Shown: positions 11,464 to 21,482 of the stretch, in pieces
How positions within the stretch are numbered: position 1 is the first letter of the stretch
How the letters are laid out: each line of letters begins with the position of its first letter
Assembly: GCA_030562195.1 (NCBI GenBank)
Contig: CM060203.1
Span: forward strand, 62,001 to 126,000
From: Nipponacmea schrenckii
Taxonomy: Eukaryota > Mollusca > Gastropoda > Lottiidae
Direction of reading: 5' to 3'
DNA length: 64,000 nucleotides
Program-made: the position numbers and the translations under genes
The notes under the pieces: model-generated
Databases searched by the model: none
Told to the model about the DNA's origin: nothing
What the model saw: only the letters and a program-made list of their open reading frames with translations

Positions 11464-12600
11464 AAACTGCTAATTTCATTGCGTGGCAAATAAAATTTGT
11501 CACGCTTTGTTTTCGTTCGGATTATTTTTTGAGTGGCAAATTAGAAATTTGCCACTCTTTGTTTTCATTAGACTTTTTTTTTTTTTTCGGGAAGCTCCCT
11601 AGCCCAACTCGAAAATAGCATAGAAATTTGGTTTGAAAAATACGATAAGATACGTACTGGAATAGAAAATGAATATATAAAACTAAAAATTTTACGCATC
11701 AGTAGTTAGTAATTGCATAATAATAATTGAATAATTGCATACCTTTGATGCTTATTATCCGATCGTTTTGAAAATTACAGAATATAATCATAAAAAAATT
11801 TCTACCACTTCCGGTTCTTGCATGAGAACTTCCGTTTTTTTAGAACCGTGTTGGGTCACCCAGCTTCCGGTGTATGTAAGAAATCAGTACAAAAGCTATA
11901 CATATATACTATCATGCATAATTAGAACCCTCTTAAAATAAAAAATCCAAACCGGAAGTGATACTTTATGTGTCATCCCAGAACGGTAACATTCATCAAA
12001 ATTTTAATAAGTCCGCTAATTTTTATTCGATTTGTCCGATTTTGGTGTTTTTCGAAACCTTGTTACTTTATCTAAAACTTGTTGGGAACAGAATTTTGAT
12101 TTTCAAATTTAATTTTTTTTAATGACCTTGACCTTCAATGACCCTGAATTTTTTCAAGTAGAATGTTCTTGACCTAAGCTATCTACACATACGCCTATTA
12201 TGATCGACAACAATTTTTTGGGTACCTGTTTTAGTTTTTTGAAAATTCACAAGGCTATATCAAATGACCTTGACCTTCAATGACCATGAATTTTAAAACC
12301 GCATCATAAAAATTTTTCTACCACTTCCGTTTATTGCATGAGAGCTTCCGGTTTTTTAAAAACCCGGTTGGGATCTGCACAGATATCAATAGTAGCTTCC
12401 TGTTGAGCCCCAGTCGGTGAAGTCATAAAAGACGTTAGATTTAGTAGAATTGCAAGAGCCACAGAAGTTGGAATTGAAATTGGAATGGCGCAAATTGATG
12501 CTCGGTACAGTAAAGTTCATACAATCTGAATACCCAAATATTTGTACTAATTGATAATTTAAAAATTGCAAATAATACACAAAGTGTGCAACTTCCACCA
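11464..12600. repeat. Left inverted arm of an 18.5 kb composite element
   Basis: This arm is the reverse complement of 26961-29924 once an insertion in the latter is removed. The outermost block AAACTGCTAATT (11464-11475) mirrors 29913-29924. Two hairpins follow: 11481-11505 (GCGTGGCAAA arm) and 11531-11557 (GAGTGGCAAATT-AGA-complement), the second mirrored at 29886-29912. The arm continues through a poly(T) run, several CCGGAAGT motifs and a TGACCTTGACCTTCAATGACC block. The inner boundary is sharp at CAACTTCCACCA (12600). It holds the uninterrupted site AGATAGCTTAGG (reverse strand, near 12170), which is the empty site for the insertion in the right arm. Confidence 0.8.
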
Positions 12601-12924
12601 AATGTACCAAAAGGTAGTATCGCATTAGAGCGATATGAAAGTCCCCATGTTAACTACAAGGGCGATGTGCAACGTCAATTTCCTTTGCGCCTAGCTTATG
12701 CAGTTACAATTCATAAGGTGCAAGGTCTTAGTCTTGATAGAGGTGTTATATCACTGGAAAAAATATTTCAAGCTGGTCAAGCAAACGTTGCTTTGAGCAG
12801 GGTGAAAACATTAAAAGGTCTTACAATACAAGGTTTTTCGGAAAAAAACATATATTGTGATGAAAAAATCGAACAAGCAATAAAGGCAATGGATAAATTT
12901 TTACAACCAGAAAAAAAAAGATAG
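12601..12924 (+). pseudogene. PIF1-like helicase C-terminal fragment
   Basis: The open frame gives about 107 codons. Visible motifs are QFPLRLAYAVTIHKVQGLSL (helicase motif V-like region of the PIF1/RecD family, with the T-I-H-K-x-Q-G signature) and NVALSRVKTLKGL (motif VI, A-L-S-R-V). The Walker A and B motifs and the Rep domain are missing upstream, where the inverted arm begins. The frame ends at TAG (12922-12924), which coincides with the GATAG 5' terminus of an inserted TATACGCCC element, so the stop was probably supplied by the insertion. An endonuclease domain resumes on the same strand at 14137. PIF1-type helicases joined to a LINE-like endonuclease are known from Helentrons. A cellular PIF1 fragment is possible but less likely in this setting. 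Confidence 0.75.
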
Positions 12925-14033
12925 CAATGCAATGCATTGAAATACGCCCAAATGGCAGCCATACTACAGATACATATGTTAAAGATTTTTCTACGTTTAA
13001 CTATATATCTCGGTAAAAAGTATCCTACAACACAAAAATCAGATCAGATCAACTTTAAGTCCCCAATAACCCACATGCCAAATATTTTAATGACACCATA
13101 TCTAACAAATGTTACAGAAATAACATGATGGCGATTAGCAGTAAGTCATGCTAGTTTACCAGGAAATTTATCGCAGGAATTATTAATTGATGCACGACTT
13201 TCACAAAAGGTTTGCTTCTATTATAAAAGATACATTCACAATTTCAAGCCGGTCGTCGGCAGATGTCAAGTGTTCTGAAGTTAAAACTAAATAAAACTTA
13301 GGTCTAATAAAGCCAACGTTTACAAGCGATATCTAATTTAGGCTATTGATATCGGGACGAATCAAATAAATTCTAGTAAGATAAAACCTTTATTAGGCCT
13401 ACCGGTTTTTAAATATTTTGTCGATACGAGGATATGGCCCTCCAACATAATGTAGGGTAGGACATCCATTTCAGAATTTGACCTACTTAATCGGAGATTT
13501 TCTTTGGAAAGTCAGTCGATAAGACTGTCGTCAAGATATTGATTCTCACTATTTTACATGTCATAATAACATTGTTTGACGAATGCACTGCATACTTTGA
13601 TAATATAATAACACAAACACAAACCTTCGTGAAATATAAAAAGAAAGAAATTTAAGCTGTAGAAGTGACAAGATCGACATAATTTATTAAATTTTAGACT
13701 CGACAATCCAGTCCTTCTGATATCTATGTAATAGTAATTAGTCTGGGTGACAGAGACTACAATTCGCGGGTTTATTGAATTCACGCGTTCGGATTGGTTG
13801 TGACGTCAAAAAGGGGAGGTCTGTCGAATTGTCAATATGTCGGCTGGAAAATAAGTACAAGACTGTTACCCTGAAGTTTTATACTATATCTCGACCAAAA
13901 ATTGTCCGATCAGCACCAAAATCAATAGGGATCCTCTTTGTAATGTTATTAACCCATATAACAAAAATCAAAAAGATCCATTGTGAATTGTAGACTGTAG
14001 AGTGAGTACAAGAAAAATATGAACAGACACACA

Positions 14034-14075
<42 letters not shown>

Positions 14076-14136
14076 TAGACAGACAGACAGGGGTGATCAC
14101 AATATACGACCAAAATACATTTTGGGCGTATAAAAA
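12920..14136 (+). mobile_element. TATACGCCC-type element inserted between helicase and endonuclease
   Basis: The 5' module is GATAG (12920-12924), the hairpin CAATGC-AAT-GCATTG (12925-12939) and ATACGCCCAAATGGCAGCC. The 3' end is the hairpin 14103-14132 (TATACGACC ... GGGCGTATA) followed by AAAA. The core has one clear unit near 13890-14010 (CCGATCAGCACCAAAATC, TTGTAGACTGTAGAGTGAG). About 900 bp of unrecognised sequence (12970-13880) may be unique cargo or further insertions. It contains no reading frame that I can support as a gene. Confidence 0.6.
14024..14072. repeat. (AC)n microsatellite
   Basis: Uninterrupted AC dinucleotides lie just upstream of the 3' hairpin, in the position held by GGAC runs in sister elements. 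Confidence 0.95.
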
Positions 14137-14790
14137 GCCAACCAACCGATACAAATATATTTCTCCATAATGTTCAAGGTTTAAATATTCATATAAAGGA
14201 TCTTCAAAACCACACAAAAATTTTAGGAGGAAATATTATTTGTTTAACAGAGACATGGCTAAATAATTCTATAACACCGGCAAAACTAAAGTTAAATGGT
14301 TTTCGTTTTCATCATAATCCTCGAAGCAATAGCTATTCTACCAATAAAGATTTTGAATTTTTAAAACAAAAGGATCATGGCGGAGTAGGTCTATATCTGA
14401 AAGAAAACCTGAATTATACTATTTTGAAATTAGGAGTTCTAAATATAGATCATATTGCCTTTAATATCCAGGAAAAAAATCTTAACGTTATGTTGATCTA
14501 CAGGCCTCCTGTTTATAGATAAGATTTGTTTCTACCAATGTTACAAAAGTTACTGGTTGAAATAGAAGAATCTGGTTCAGATTATATTATCATGGGATAT
14601 TTCAATCAAAACATATTGGAAGGACATTTGTCTATAGAGAATTGTTTTAAAACATTTGGCTTCCAACAACTTGTCCAGCATTTCACTACCGAAGGTGGTA
14701 CACTTATTGATCATGTTTATATCATTAACTGGGTTATACAACAATGAACAAGTTGATATCTGATTATGTAGTTTTTATTTTAACCTAACA
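14137..14790 (+). pseudogene. AP-endonuclease (EEP) domain fragment, Helentron- or LINE-type
   Basis: Conceptual translation shows endonuclease landmarks in order: NVQGLNIH near 14173, CLTETWL (about 14240-14262), GGVGLYL (about 14380), LIYRPP (about 14500), an in-frame TAA at 14519-14521, then YIIMGYFNQN (the G-D-F-N position, with Asp replaced by Tyr), GGTLIDHVY (about 14695-14720). A frameshift then leads to SDYVVFIL, where the family has S-D-H. The catalytic D and H positions are thus lost. The order and strand fit the C-terminal EN domain that follows the helicase in Helentron proteins. An isolated LINE endonuclease is the alternative, but no reverse transcriptase follows. Confidence 0.7.
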
Positions 14791-15026
14791 ACATCTATCC
14801 ATGGTTGATATAGTAGATAAATTTCAACCTCTTGTTTTATTCACAAAAATAAATATTATTGACAATTCTGACCTTAAATATTTTTTGATAGAACCTTAAC
14901 AACGTTCTCATTAATATGCAATTAACTTTCAACTGTGGTGTAACAATATTACATAGTAGAACTTCGCGTATATTTTTTGAACCCATAGAGGTTGTTTGCC
15001 ACTCTCGGAACTGTTCACAGTTCTAG
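14729..15026 (+). repeat. ~300 bp direct repeat, copy 1
   Basis: TGGGTTATACAACAATG through TTCACAGTTCTAGT is repeated at 16258-16558 with about a dozen differences. Copy 1 covers the end of the endonuclease frame and about 230 bp after it. The ends are not TG...CA, so these are not typical LTRs. Confidence 0.85.
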
Positions 15027-15028
15027 TT

Positions 15029-15122
15029 ACGTATTTCGACTTTGGCGAAAACGTATTGTAATCGTTCGGATTATTACGTATTTCGACTTTGGCGAAAACG
15101 TATTGTAATCGTTCGGATTATT
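15029..15122 (+). repeat. Two tandem 47 bp hairpin units
   Basis: The unit starts ACGTATTTCGAC-TTT-GGCG, folds into an imperfect hairpin and ends GTTCGGATTATT. Copies start at 15029 and 15076 with no differences that I can see. The same unit abuts the 8 kb palindrome at 52888-52934. A 20-base poly(T) run follows, then foldback-family sequence (to 15359) with several CCGGAAGT motifs, homologous to 1440-1610. Confidence 0.85.
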
Positions 15123-15359
15123 TTTTTTTTTTTTTTTTTTTTTGCGATTCTTGGATGAGTTTGCAGACAAACTGGTAAAAGGTACAGAAATTCTAAATCT
15201 ACAGAATGATAATGATTTCTATTATCGAATAAAACAAAACCGGAAGTTCTATCTCTGACCGGAAGTGAGAACCTGAAGTTGAAGTTTTTTTGCTTCAGCA
15301 AGTTTATTTCCACTTCGATTTTGACCGGATTTTCAGATTTGAAAACCTCAATGTATTTG

Positions 15360-15859
15360 NNNNNNNNNNNNNNNNNNNNNNNNNNNNNNNNNNNNNNNNN
15401 NNNNNNNNNNNNNNNNNNNNNNNNNNNNNNNNNNNNNNNNNNNNNNNNNNNNNNNNNNNNNNNNNNNNNNNNNNNNNNNNNNNNNNNNNNNNNNNNNNNN
15501 NNNNNNNNNNNNNNNNNNNNNNNNNNNNNNNNNNNNNNNNNNNNNNNNNNNNNNNNNNNNNNNNNNNNNNNNNNNNNNNNNNNNNNNNNNNNNNNNNNNN
15601 NNNNNNNNNNNNNNNNNNNNNNNNNNNNNNNNNNNNNNNNNNNNNNNNNNNNNNNNNNNNNNNNNNNNNNNNNNNNNNNNNNNNNNNNNNNNNNNNNNNN
15701 NNNNNNNNNNNNNNNNNNNNNNNNNNNNNNNNNNNNNNNNNNNNNNNNNNNNNNNNNNNNNNNNNNNNNNNNNNNNNNNNNNNNNNNNNNNNNNNNNNNN
15801 NNNNNNNNNNNNNNNNNNNNNNNNNNNNNNNNNNNNNNNNNNNNNNNNNNNNNNNNNNN
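15360..15859. other. Assembly gap (500 N)
   Basis: Exactly 500 N, a fixed-size scaffold gap. Reading frames crossing it are artefacts. The sequence after it, 15860-16257, shows no gene or element that I recognise. Confidence 0.99.
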
Positions 15860-16257
15860 GTAAGATTTGCAATTCAGAAAAATAAGTACTAGTAATTAAA
15901 TAACCACAGGATTTAACTTAACTATATACAATTACTACAAATCAATAATTGGATTCAGATTATTTTTTCAACAATATCCTTGCTCAAACCATTCGAATAC
16001 ATACTAACGCAAACAAAATCGGGAGAGGAGGGTGGGAAAGAAAATATTTGAATCGTGCCTCCAAATGAGTATTCAAATAATAAATAATGAAAAGTCGACT
16101 TTGAGCAAGAGCCGCGATCAATCGGACCATTAAAAAAATCATTAACAAGAATAGTTAACAACAACAATACTTAAACTAAAATTGCTTACATCTATGAACG
16201 CATTTCGACAACCTAAAAATATTTTGTAAACAGAAATTGCAATTGCTAAATATTAAA

Positions 16258-16558
16258 TGGGTTATACAACAATGAACAAGTTGATATCTGATTATGTAGT
16301 TTTTATTTTAACCTAACAACATCTATCTATGTTTGATATAGTAGATACATTTCAACCTCTTGTTTTATTCACAAAAATAAATATTATTGACAATTCTGAC
16401 CTTAAATATTTTTATGATGGAACCTTAAAAACTTTCTCATTAATATGCAATTAACTTTAAACTGTGGTGTAACAATATTACATAATAAAACTTTGCCTAG
16501 ATATTTTTTGAACCCATAGAGGCTGTTTGCCACTCTCGGAACTGTTCACAGTTCTAGT
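16258..16558 (+). repeat. ~300 bp direct repeat, copy 2
   Basis: Counterpart of 14729-15026. It begins TGGGTTATACAACAATG and ends TTCACAGTTCTAGT. It is likely the 3' part of a second copy of the helicase-endonuclease element. Confidence 0.85.
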
Positions 16559-16797
16559 CAATTATCTTTGTAACCAAATTATTGTGATCAACATACTTAT
16601 TGATCTTATGTTCAAATTGCTGTGATCAATTTACCTTGTGACAAATTACCTTTGTGACCATATCGCTGTGATCAATTTACTTCATGACCAAATTACTGTG
16701 ATCAATTAACTTTGAGACCAAATTATTTCGACTTTATGTCCAAATTTCTTAAGTTACTTTGTGACCATACATAAGTGATCAGTTTACCTAATTGAGA
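16559..16797. repeat. Degenerate ~30 bp minisatellite (TGTGACCAAATT type)
   Basis: About seven decayed units alternate TTTGTGACCAAATTA and CTGTGATCAATTTACC. The period and the GTGACCAAATTACTGTGA core match the 30 bp array at 28711-29190, so it may be an older array of the same origin. Confidence 0.7.
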
Positions 16798-16800
16798 TAA

Positions 16801-18959
16801 GATAGCTTGCCAGGCAAGGTAATATACGCCCACTGGCAGCATTTATTTCAAATAAAAACTTTTCAGTAAGGTTACAATAAGTGGAATGAATTATTCAACC
16901 TACCAACCTATTTTTTTCTAGGGTCTCTAGTTTCATTAAAAAACTGTCAAGAATTGTACCTAATAACAACTCATTAAATACTTTTCGGTATTTTTATGAT
17001 TTGCAATAGGGTTCACCCTTAATAATATTTTGATATTTTTAATTCTTAATAAGGCTCATCCTTGGTTGATATTAAACAATTTCAGCGAGTTTTGTCAAAA
17101 AGGAATGTTTAGAGTGTTCACAAGCCAAAAGTTGAAAGCGTTTTTGAAAACAGGCGCAATAACTGACACTAAATATTTTTCGATTTATCTGATTTTCAAT
17201 AGGGTTTATCCTTGTGAGAAAACAAATACTAAAGCCAAGTTTCATCAAAATCCATTCAAAATTGTTCTTTCTAGAGTGTTTACGAGTTAAATTGAACGCG
17301 TTTTCAAAAACAAGGTCAATAACTTGTACTAAATATTTTTCGATTTTCAATAGGGTTCATCCTTGGGAGACAACAAATACTCCAGCCAAGTTACATCAAA
17401 ATCCATTAAAAATTGTTCTTTCTAGAGTGTTTACAAGCTAAAATTGAACGCGTTTTCAAGAACAAGGGCTATAACTGACACTAAATATATTTCTATTTAT
17501 TTGATTTATAATAGGGTTCATCCTTGGGTAAAAACAAATACTCAAGCCAAAGTTAATAAAAATCCATTAAGAATAGTTCTTTCTTGAGTGCTTACAAGCT
17601 AAAATTGAATGCGTTTTCAAGAACAAGGGCAGTAACTCATACTAAAAAATTTTTCGATTTTGCTGATTTTCAATAGGGTTCATCCTTGAGTTATAACACT
17701 CTCTCACACCAAGTTTCATCGAAATCCATCAAGAATTGTGTCATGTAGAGTGTTTACGAGACAAAAATCGAACGCGTTTAAAAGAACAAGGGCAATAATT
17801 CATATTAGATATATTTTGATATTTTTAATTTTCAATTAGGCTCATCCCTTGCGATATCCAACAATTTTAGTGAGTTTTGTCAACATTGGTCATGAATTGT
17901 ACCTTCTAGAGTGTTTATTAGCCAAAAAGTTAAACCCGTTTTCAAACACAAGGGCAATAACTGAAACTAAATATATTTCGATTTATTTGATTTTCAATAA
18001 GGTTCATCCTTGGGTAAAAACAAATACTCAAGCCAAGTTTTATCAAAATCCATTAAGAATTGTTCTTTCTAGAGTTCTTACAAGCTAAAATTGAACGCGT
18101 TTTCAAACACAAGGGCAATAACTGATACTAAATATTTTTCGATTTAACTGAATTTCAATAGGGTTCATCCTTAAGTGATTAGAAATACTCATGCCAAGTT
18201 ATGTCAAAATCGCTCAAGAATTGTGACTTGTAGAGTGTTTACAAGGCAAAAATCCAACACATTTTATAGAACAAGGGAAATAATTCCTATTAAATATATT
18301 TCGATATGTGCTATTTTCAAAAGGGTTCATTCTTGGGTGATATTAAACAATTTCAGCAAGTTTCGTCAAATAACTGTGCTTTGTAGAGTGTTTACAAGCT
18401 AAAAATTGAACGCGTTTTCAAAAACAAGGGCAATAACTGATATTAATTTTTTTTCGATTTGACTAGTTTTCAATAGGCTTCATCCTTGGGTGATAACAAA
18501 TACTCAGGCCAAGTTTCATTAAAATCCATTCAAAATTGTTCTCTCAAGAGTGTTTACAAGCTAAAATTGAACGCGTTTTCAAGAACAAGGACAATAACTC
18601 ATACTAAATGTTTTTCGATTTCGCTGATTTTCGATAGGGTTTATCCTTGAGTTATAACATACTCTCACACCAAGTTTCATCAAAATCGGTCAAGAATTGC
18701 ACTTTGTAGAGTGTTTACGAGCCATTCAAAAACAAGGGCACAAACTCATACTAATTTTTTTCCGATTTCGCTGATTTTCAATAGGGTTCATCCTTGCGTG
18801 ATCATAAACACTCATATTAAGTTTCATCTAAATCCGTCAAGAATTACACCGTGTAGAGTGTTTACGAGCAATTGTGGACGGACGGACCGACGGACGGACG
18901 GACGGACGGATGTGGGTGACGACAATATACGCCCCCCATTTCATGTGGGCGTATAAAAA
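16801..18959 (+). mobile_element. TATACGCCC element, first segment of a three-segment array
   Basis: GATAG plus CTTGCC-A-GGCAAG (16806-16818) and ATACGCCCACTGGCAGC open the element. About 13 units of ~157 bp follow, then GGAC runs at about 18877-18908 and the hairpin 18926-18955 with the GGGCGTATAAAA tail. It is a close duplicate of 5559-7567, with matching unit order and small indels, so one derives from the other or both from a recent source. Confidence 0.75.
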
Positions 18960-19902
18960 TCGGTTAATAATTGTGCTTTGTAGCGTGTTTACAAGCCACA
19001 AATTGAACGCGTTTTCCAAAACAAGGGCAATAACTGATACTAAATATTTTTCGTTTCAACTGAATTTCAATAGGGTTCATCCTTAGGTGATTAGAAATAC
19101 TCATGCCAAGTTATGTCAAAATCGGTCAAGAATTGTGACTTGTAGAGTGTTTACAAGGCTAAATTCCAACACATTTTATAGAACAAGGGCAATAATTCCT
19201 ATTAAATATATTTCGATATGTGCCATTTTCAAAAGAGTTCATTCTTGGGTGATATTAAACAATTTCAGCAAGTTTCGTCAAAATCGGTCAATAACTGTGC
19301 TTTGTAGAGTGTTTACAAGCTAAAAATTGAACGCGTTTTCAAAAACAAGGGCAATAACTGATATTAATTTTTTTTCGATTTGGCTTGTTTTCAATAGGCT
19401 TCATCCTTGGGTGATAACAAATACTCAGGCCAAGTTTCATTAAAATCCATTAAAAATTGTTCTCTCAAGAGTGTTTACAAGCTAAAATTAAATGCGTTTT
19501 CAAGAACAAGGGCAATAACTCATACTAATGTTTTTCGATTTCGCTGATTTCCCATAGGGTTTATCCTTGAGTTATAACATACTCTCACACCAAGTTTCAT
19601 CAAAATCGGTCAAGAATTGCACATTGTAGAGTGTTTACGAGCCATTCAAGAACAAGGGCACGAACCCATACTAAATTTTTTCCAATTTCGCTGATTTTCA
19701 ATAGGGTTCATCCTTGCGTGATCATAATCACTCATTTTAAGTTTCAACTAAATCCGTCAAGAATTAAACCTTGTAGAGTGTTTACGAGCAATTGTGGACG
19801 GACGGACTCACGGACGGACCCACGGACGGACTGACCAACGGACAGATATGGGTGACGACAATATACCCCCCCCCCCCCCCATTTCATGTTGGCATATAAA
19901 AA
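18960..19902 (+). mobile_element. Second segment: core units and 3' hairpin only
   Basis: Sequence resumes in mid-unit (TCGGTTAATAATTGTGC) right after the previous GTATAAAA tail, with no GATAG module. It runs about six units to GGAC-type repeats (19796-19845) and a hairpin at about 19862-19898 whose first arm has expanded into a C tract of 15 bases. Confidence 0.7.
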
Positions 19903-20824
19903 CAAATACTCAAGCCAAGTTTTATCAAAATCCATTAAGAATTGTTCTTTCTAGAGTGCTTACAAGCTAAAATTGAACGTGGTTTTAAACACAAGGGCAA
20001 TAGCTGATACTAAATATTTTTCGATTTAACTGAATTTCAATAGGGTTCATCCTTAGGTGATTAGAAATACTCATGCCAAGTTATGTCAAAATCGCTCAAG
20101 AATTGTGACTTGTAGAGTGTTTACAAGGCAAAAATCCAACATATTTTATAGAACAAGGGCAATAATTCCTATTAAATATATTTCGATATTTGCTATTTTC
20201 AAAATGGTTCATTCTTGGGTGATATTAAACAATTTCAGCAAGTTTCGTCAAAATCGGTCAATAACTGTGCTTTGTAGATTGTTTACAAGCTAAAAATTGA
20301 ACGCGTTTTCAAAAACAAGGGCAATAACTGATATTAATTTTTTTTCGATTTGACTGGTTTTCAATCGGCTTCATCCTTGGGTGATAACAAATACTCAGGC
20401 CAAGTTTCATTAAAATCCATTAAAAATTGTTCTCTCAAGAGTGGTTACAAGCTAAAATTGAACGCGTTTTCAAGAACAAGGGCAATAACTCATACTAAAT
20501 GTTTTTCGATTTCTCTGATTTTCGATAGTTATAACATACTCTCACACCAAGTTTCATCAAAATCGGTCAAGAATTGCACGCTGTAGAGTGTTTACGAGCC
20601 ATTCAAGAACAAGGGCACAAACTCATACTAATTTTTTTCCGATTTCGCTGATTTTCAATAGGGTTCATCCTTGCGTGATCATAAACACTCATATTAAGTT
20701 TCATCTAAATCCGTCAAGAATTACACCGTGTAGAGTGTTTACGAGCAATTGTGGACGGACGGACGGACGGACGGATGTGGGTGACGACAATATACGCCCC
20801 CCATTTCATGTGGGCGTATAAAAA
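19903..20824 (+). mobile_element. Third segment: core units and 3' hairpin only
   Basis: It again restarts in mid-unit (CAAATACTCAAGCCAAG) after the tail and ends with GGAC runs (20754-20774) and the hairpin 20791-20820. Units correspond one to one with the end of segment two, but with a small deletion near 20525. Confidence 0.7.
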
Positions 20825-21119
20825 TAAATTTTTATTTTCCAAGAACCAAGCAACAACATTTTACAAGGATAACAACTGGAACCTACTGACTGTGCTATAG
20901 AAATGAAACAAACAGAGTTTTTTTTTTTTTTTTTTAAACAAAATAAATTTTCCTTGGTGTATCATTGTTGTCCCTTGTTAACACTCAACATCACATTTCA
21001 GGGTCCGGATTAATCTTATGTATTTGTGTAGCAGTTTTTTGCTTTATGGGACGAAATTGGATCACAATTTAAAATTTTGTTGAGCACTTTGCCTTTCAGA
21101 TATGAAAATTTATAGCAGT

Positions 21120-21275
21120 TTTTACGCCCAAATTAATTTCTTGATGGATTTTGACGAAACTTTGTGTGAGTATTTGATATAACCCAAGGAACCCTATTGA
21201 AAATCAGATCAATCGAAAAATATTGAATATGAGTTATTGCCCTTGTTCTTGGAAAAGCGTCTGCCTTTGTTCTCC
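21120..21275 (-). repeat. Reverse-oriented 157 bp core unit, left flank of a LINE
   Basis: TTTCTTGATGGATTTTGACG, ACCCTATTGAAAATCAGA and GAGTTATTGCCCTTGTTCTT are the reverse complement of the TATACGCCC core. The unit stops at CTTTGTTCT, where the LINE 3' end begins. It resumes at 25691. The interval 20825-21119 has no gene that I can support, apart from a poly(T) tract near 20920. Confidence 0.75.
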
Positions 21276-21482
21276 AATTCAATATTTTATTCATAATAAT
21301 GAAAAGGATTGGGGAACAGGCTTTCGCCTATATCACCCCTTTCCCTAAACAATGTACATATTTTAATATACAAAAATCGAATAATAATAAATTAAGATAA
21401 TGAAAACAACATTGTAAACATTTAAACATTTATACATAGCTATCTACACCTCTTTGCTGGTGATATTGAGTGTTAGAGTTGT

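Noticed and set aside
15279..15892. Open frames of up to 200 codons across 15.3-15.9 kb
   Set aside because: They consist almost entirely of N bases from the assembly gap.
14729..16558. LTR retrotransposon with 300 bp LTRs
   Set aside because: Repeat ends lack TG...CA, and no primer-binding site or gag/pol lies between them.
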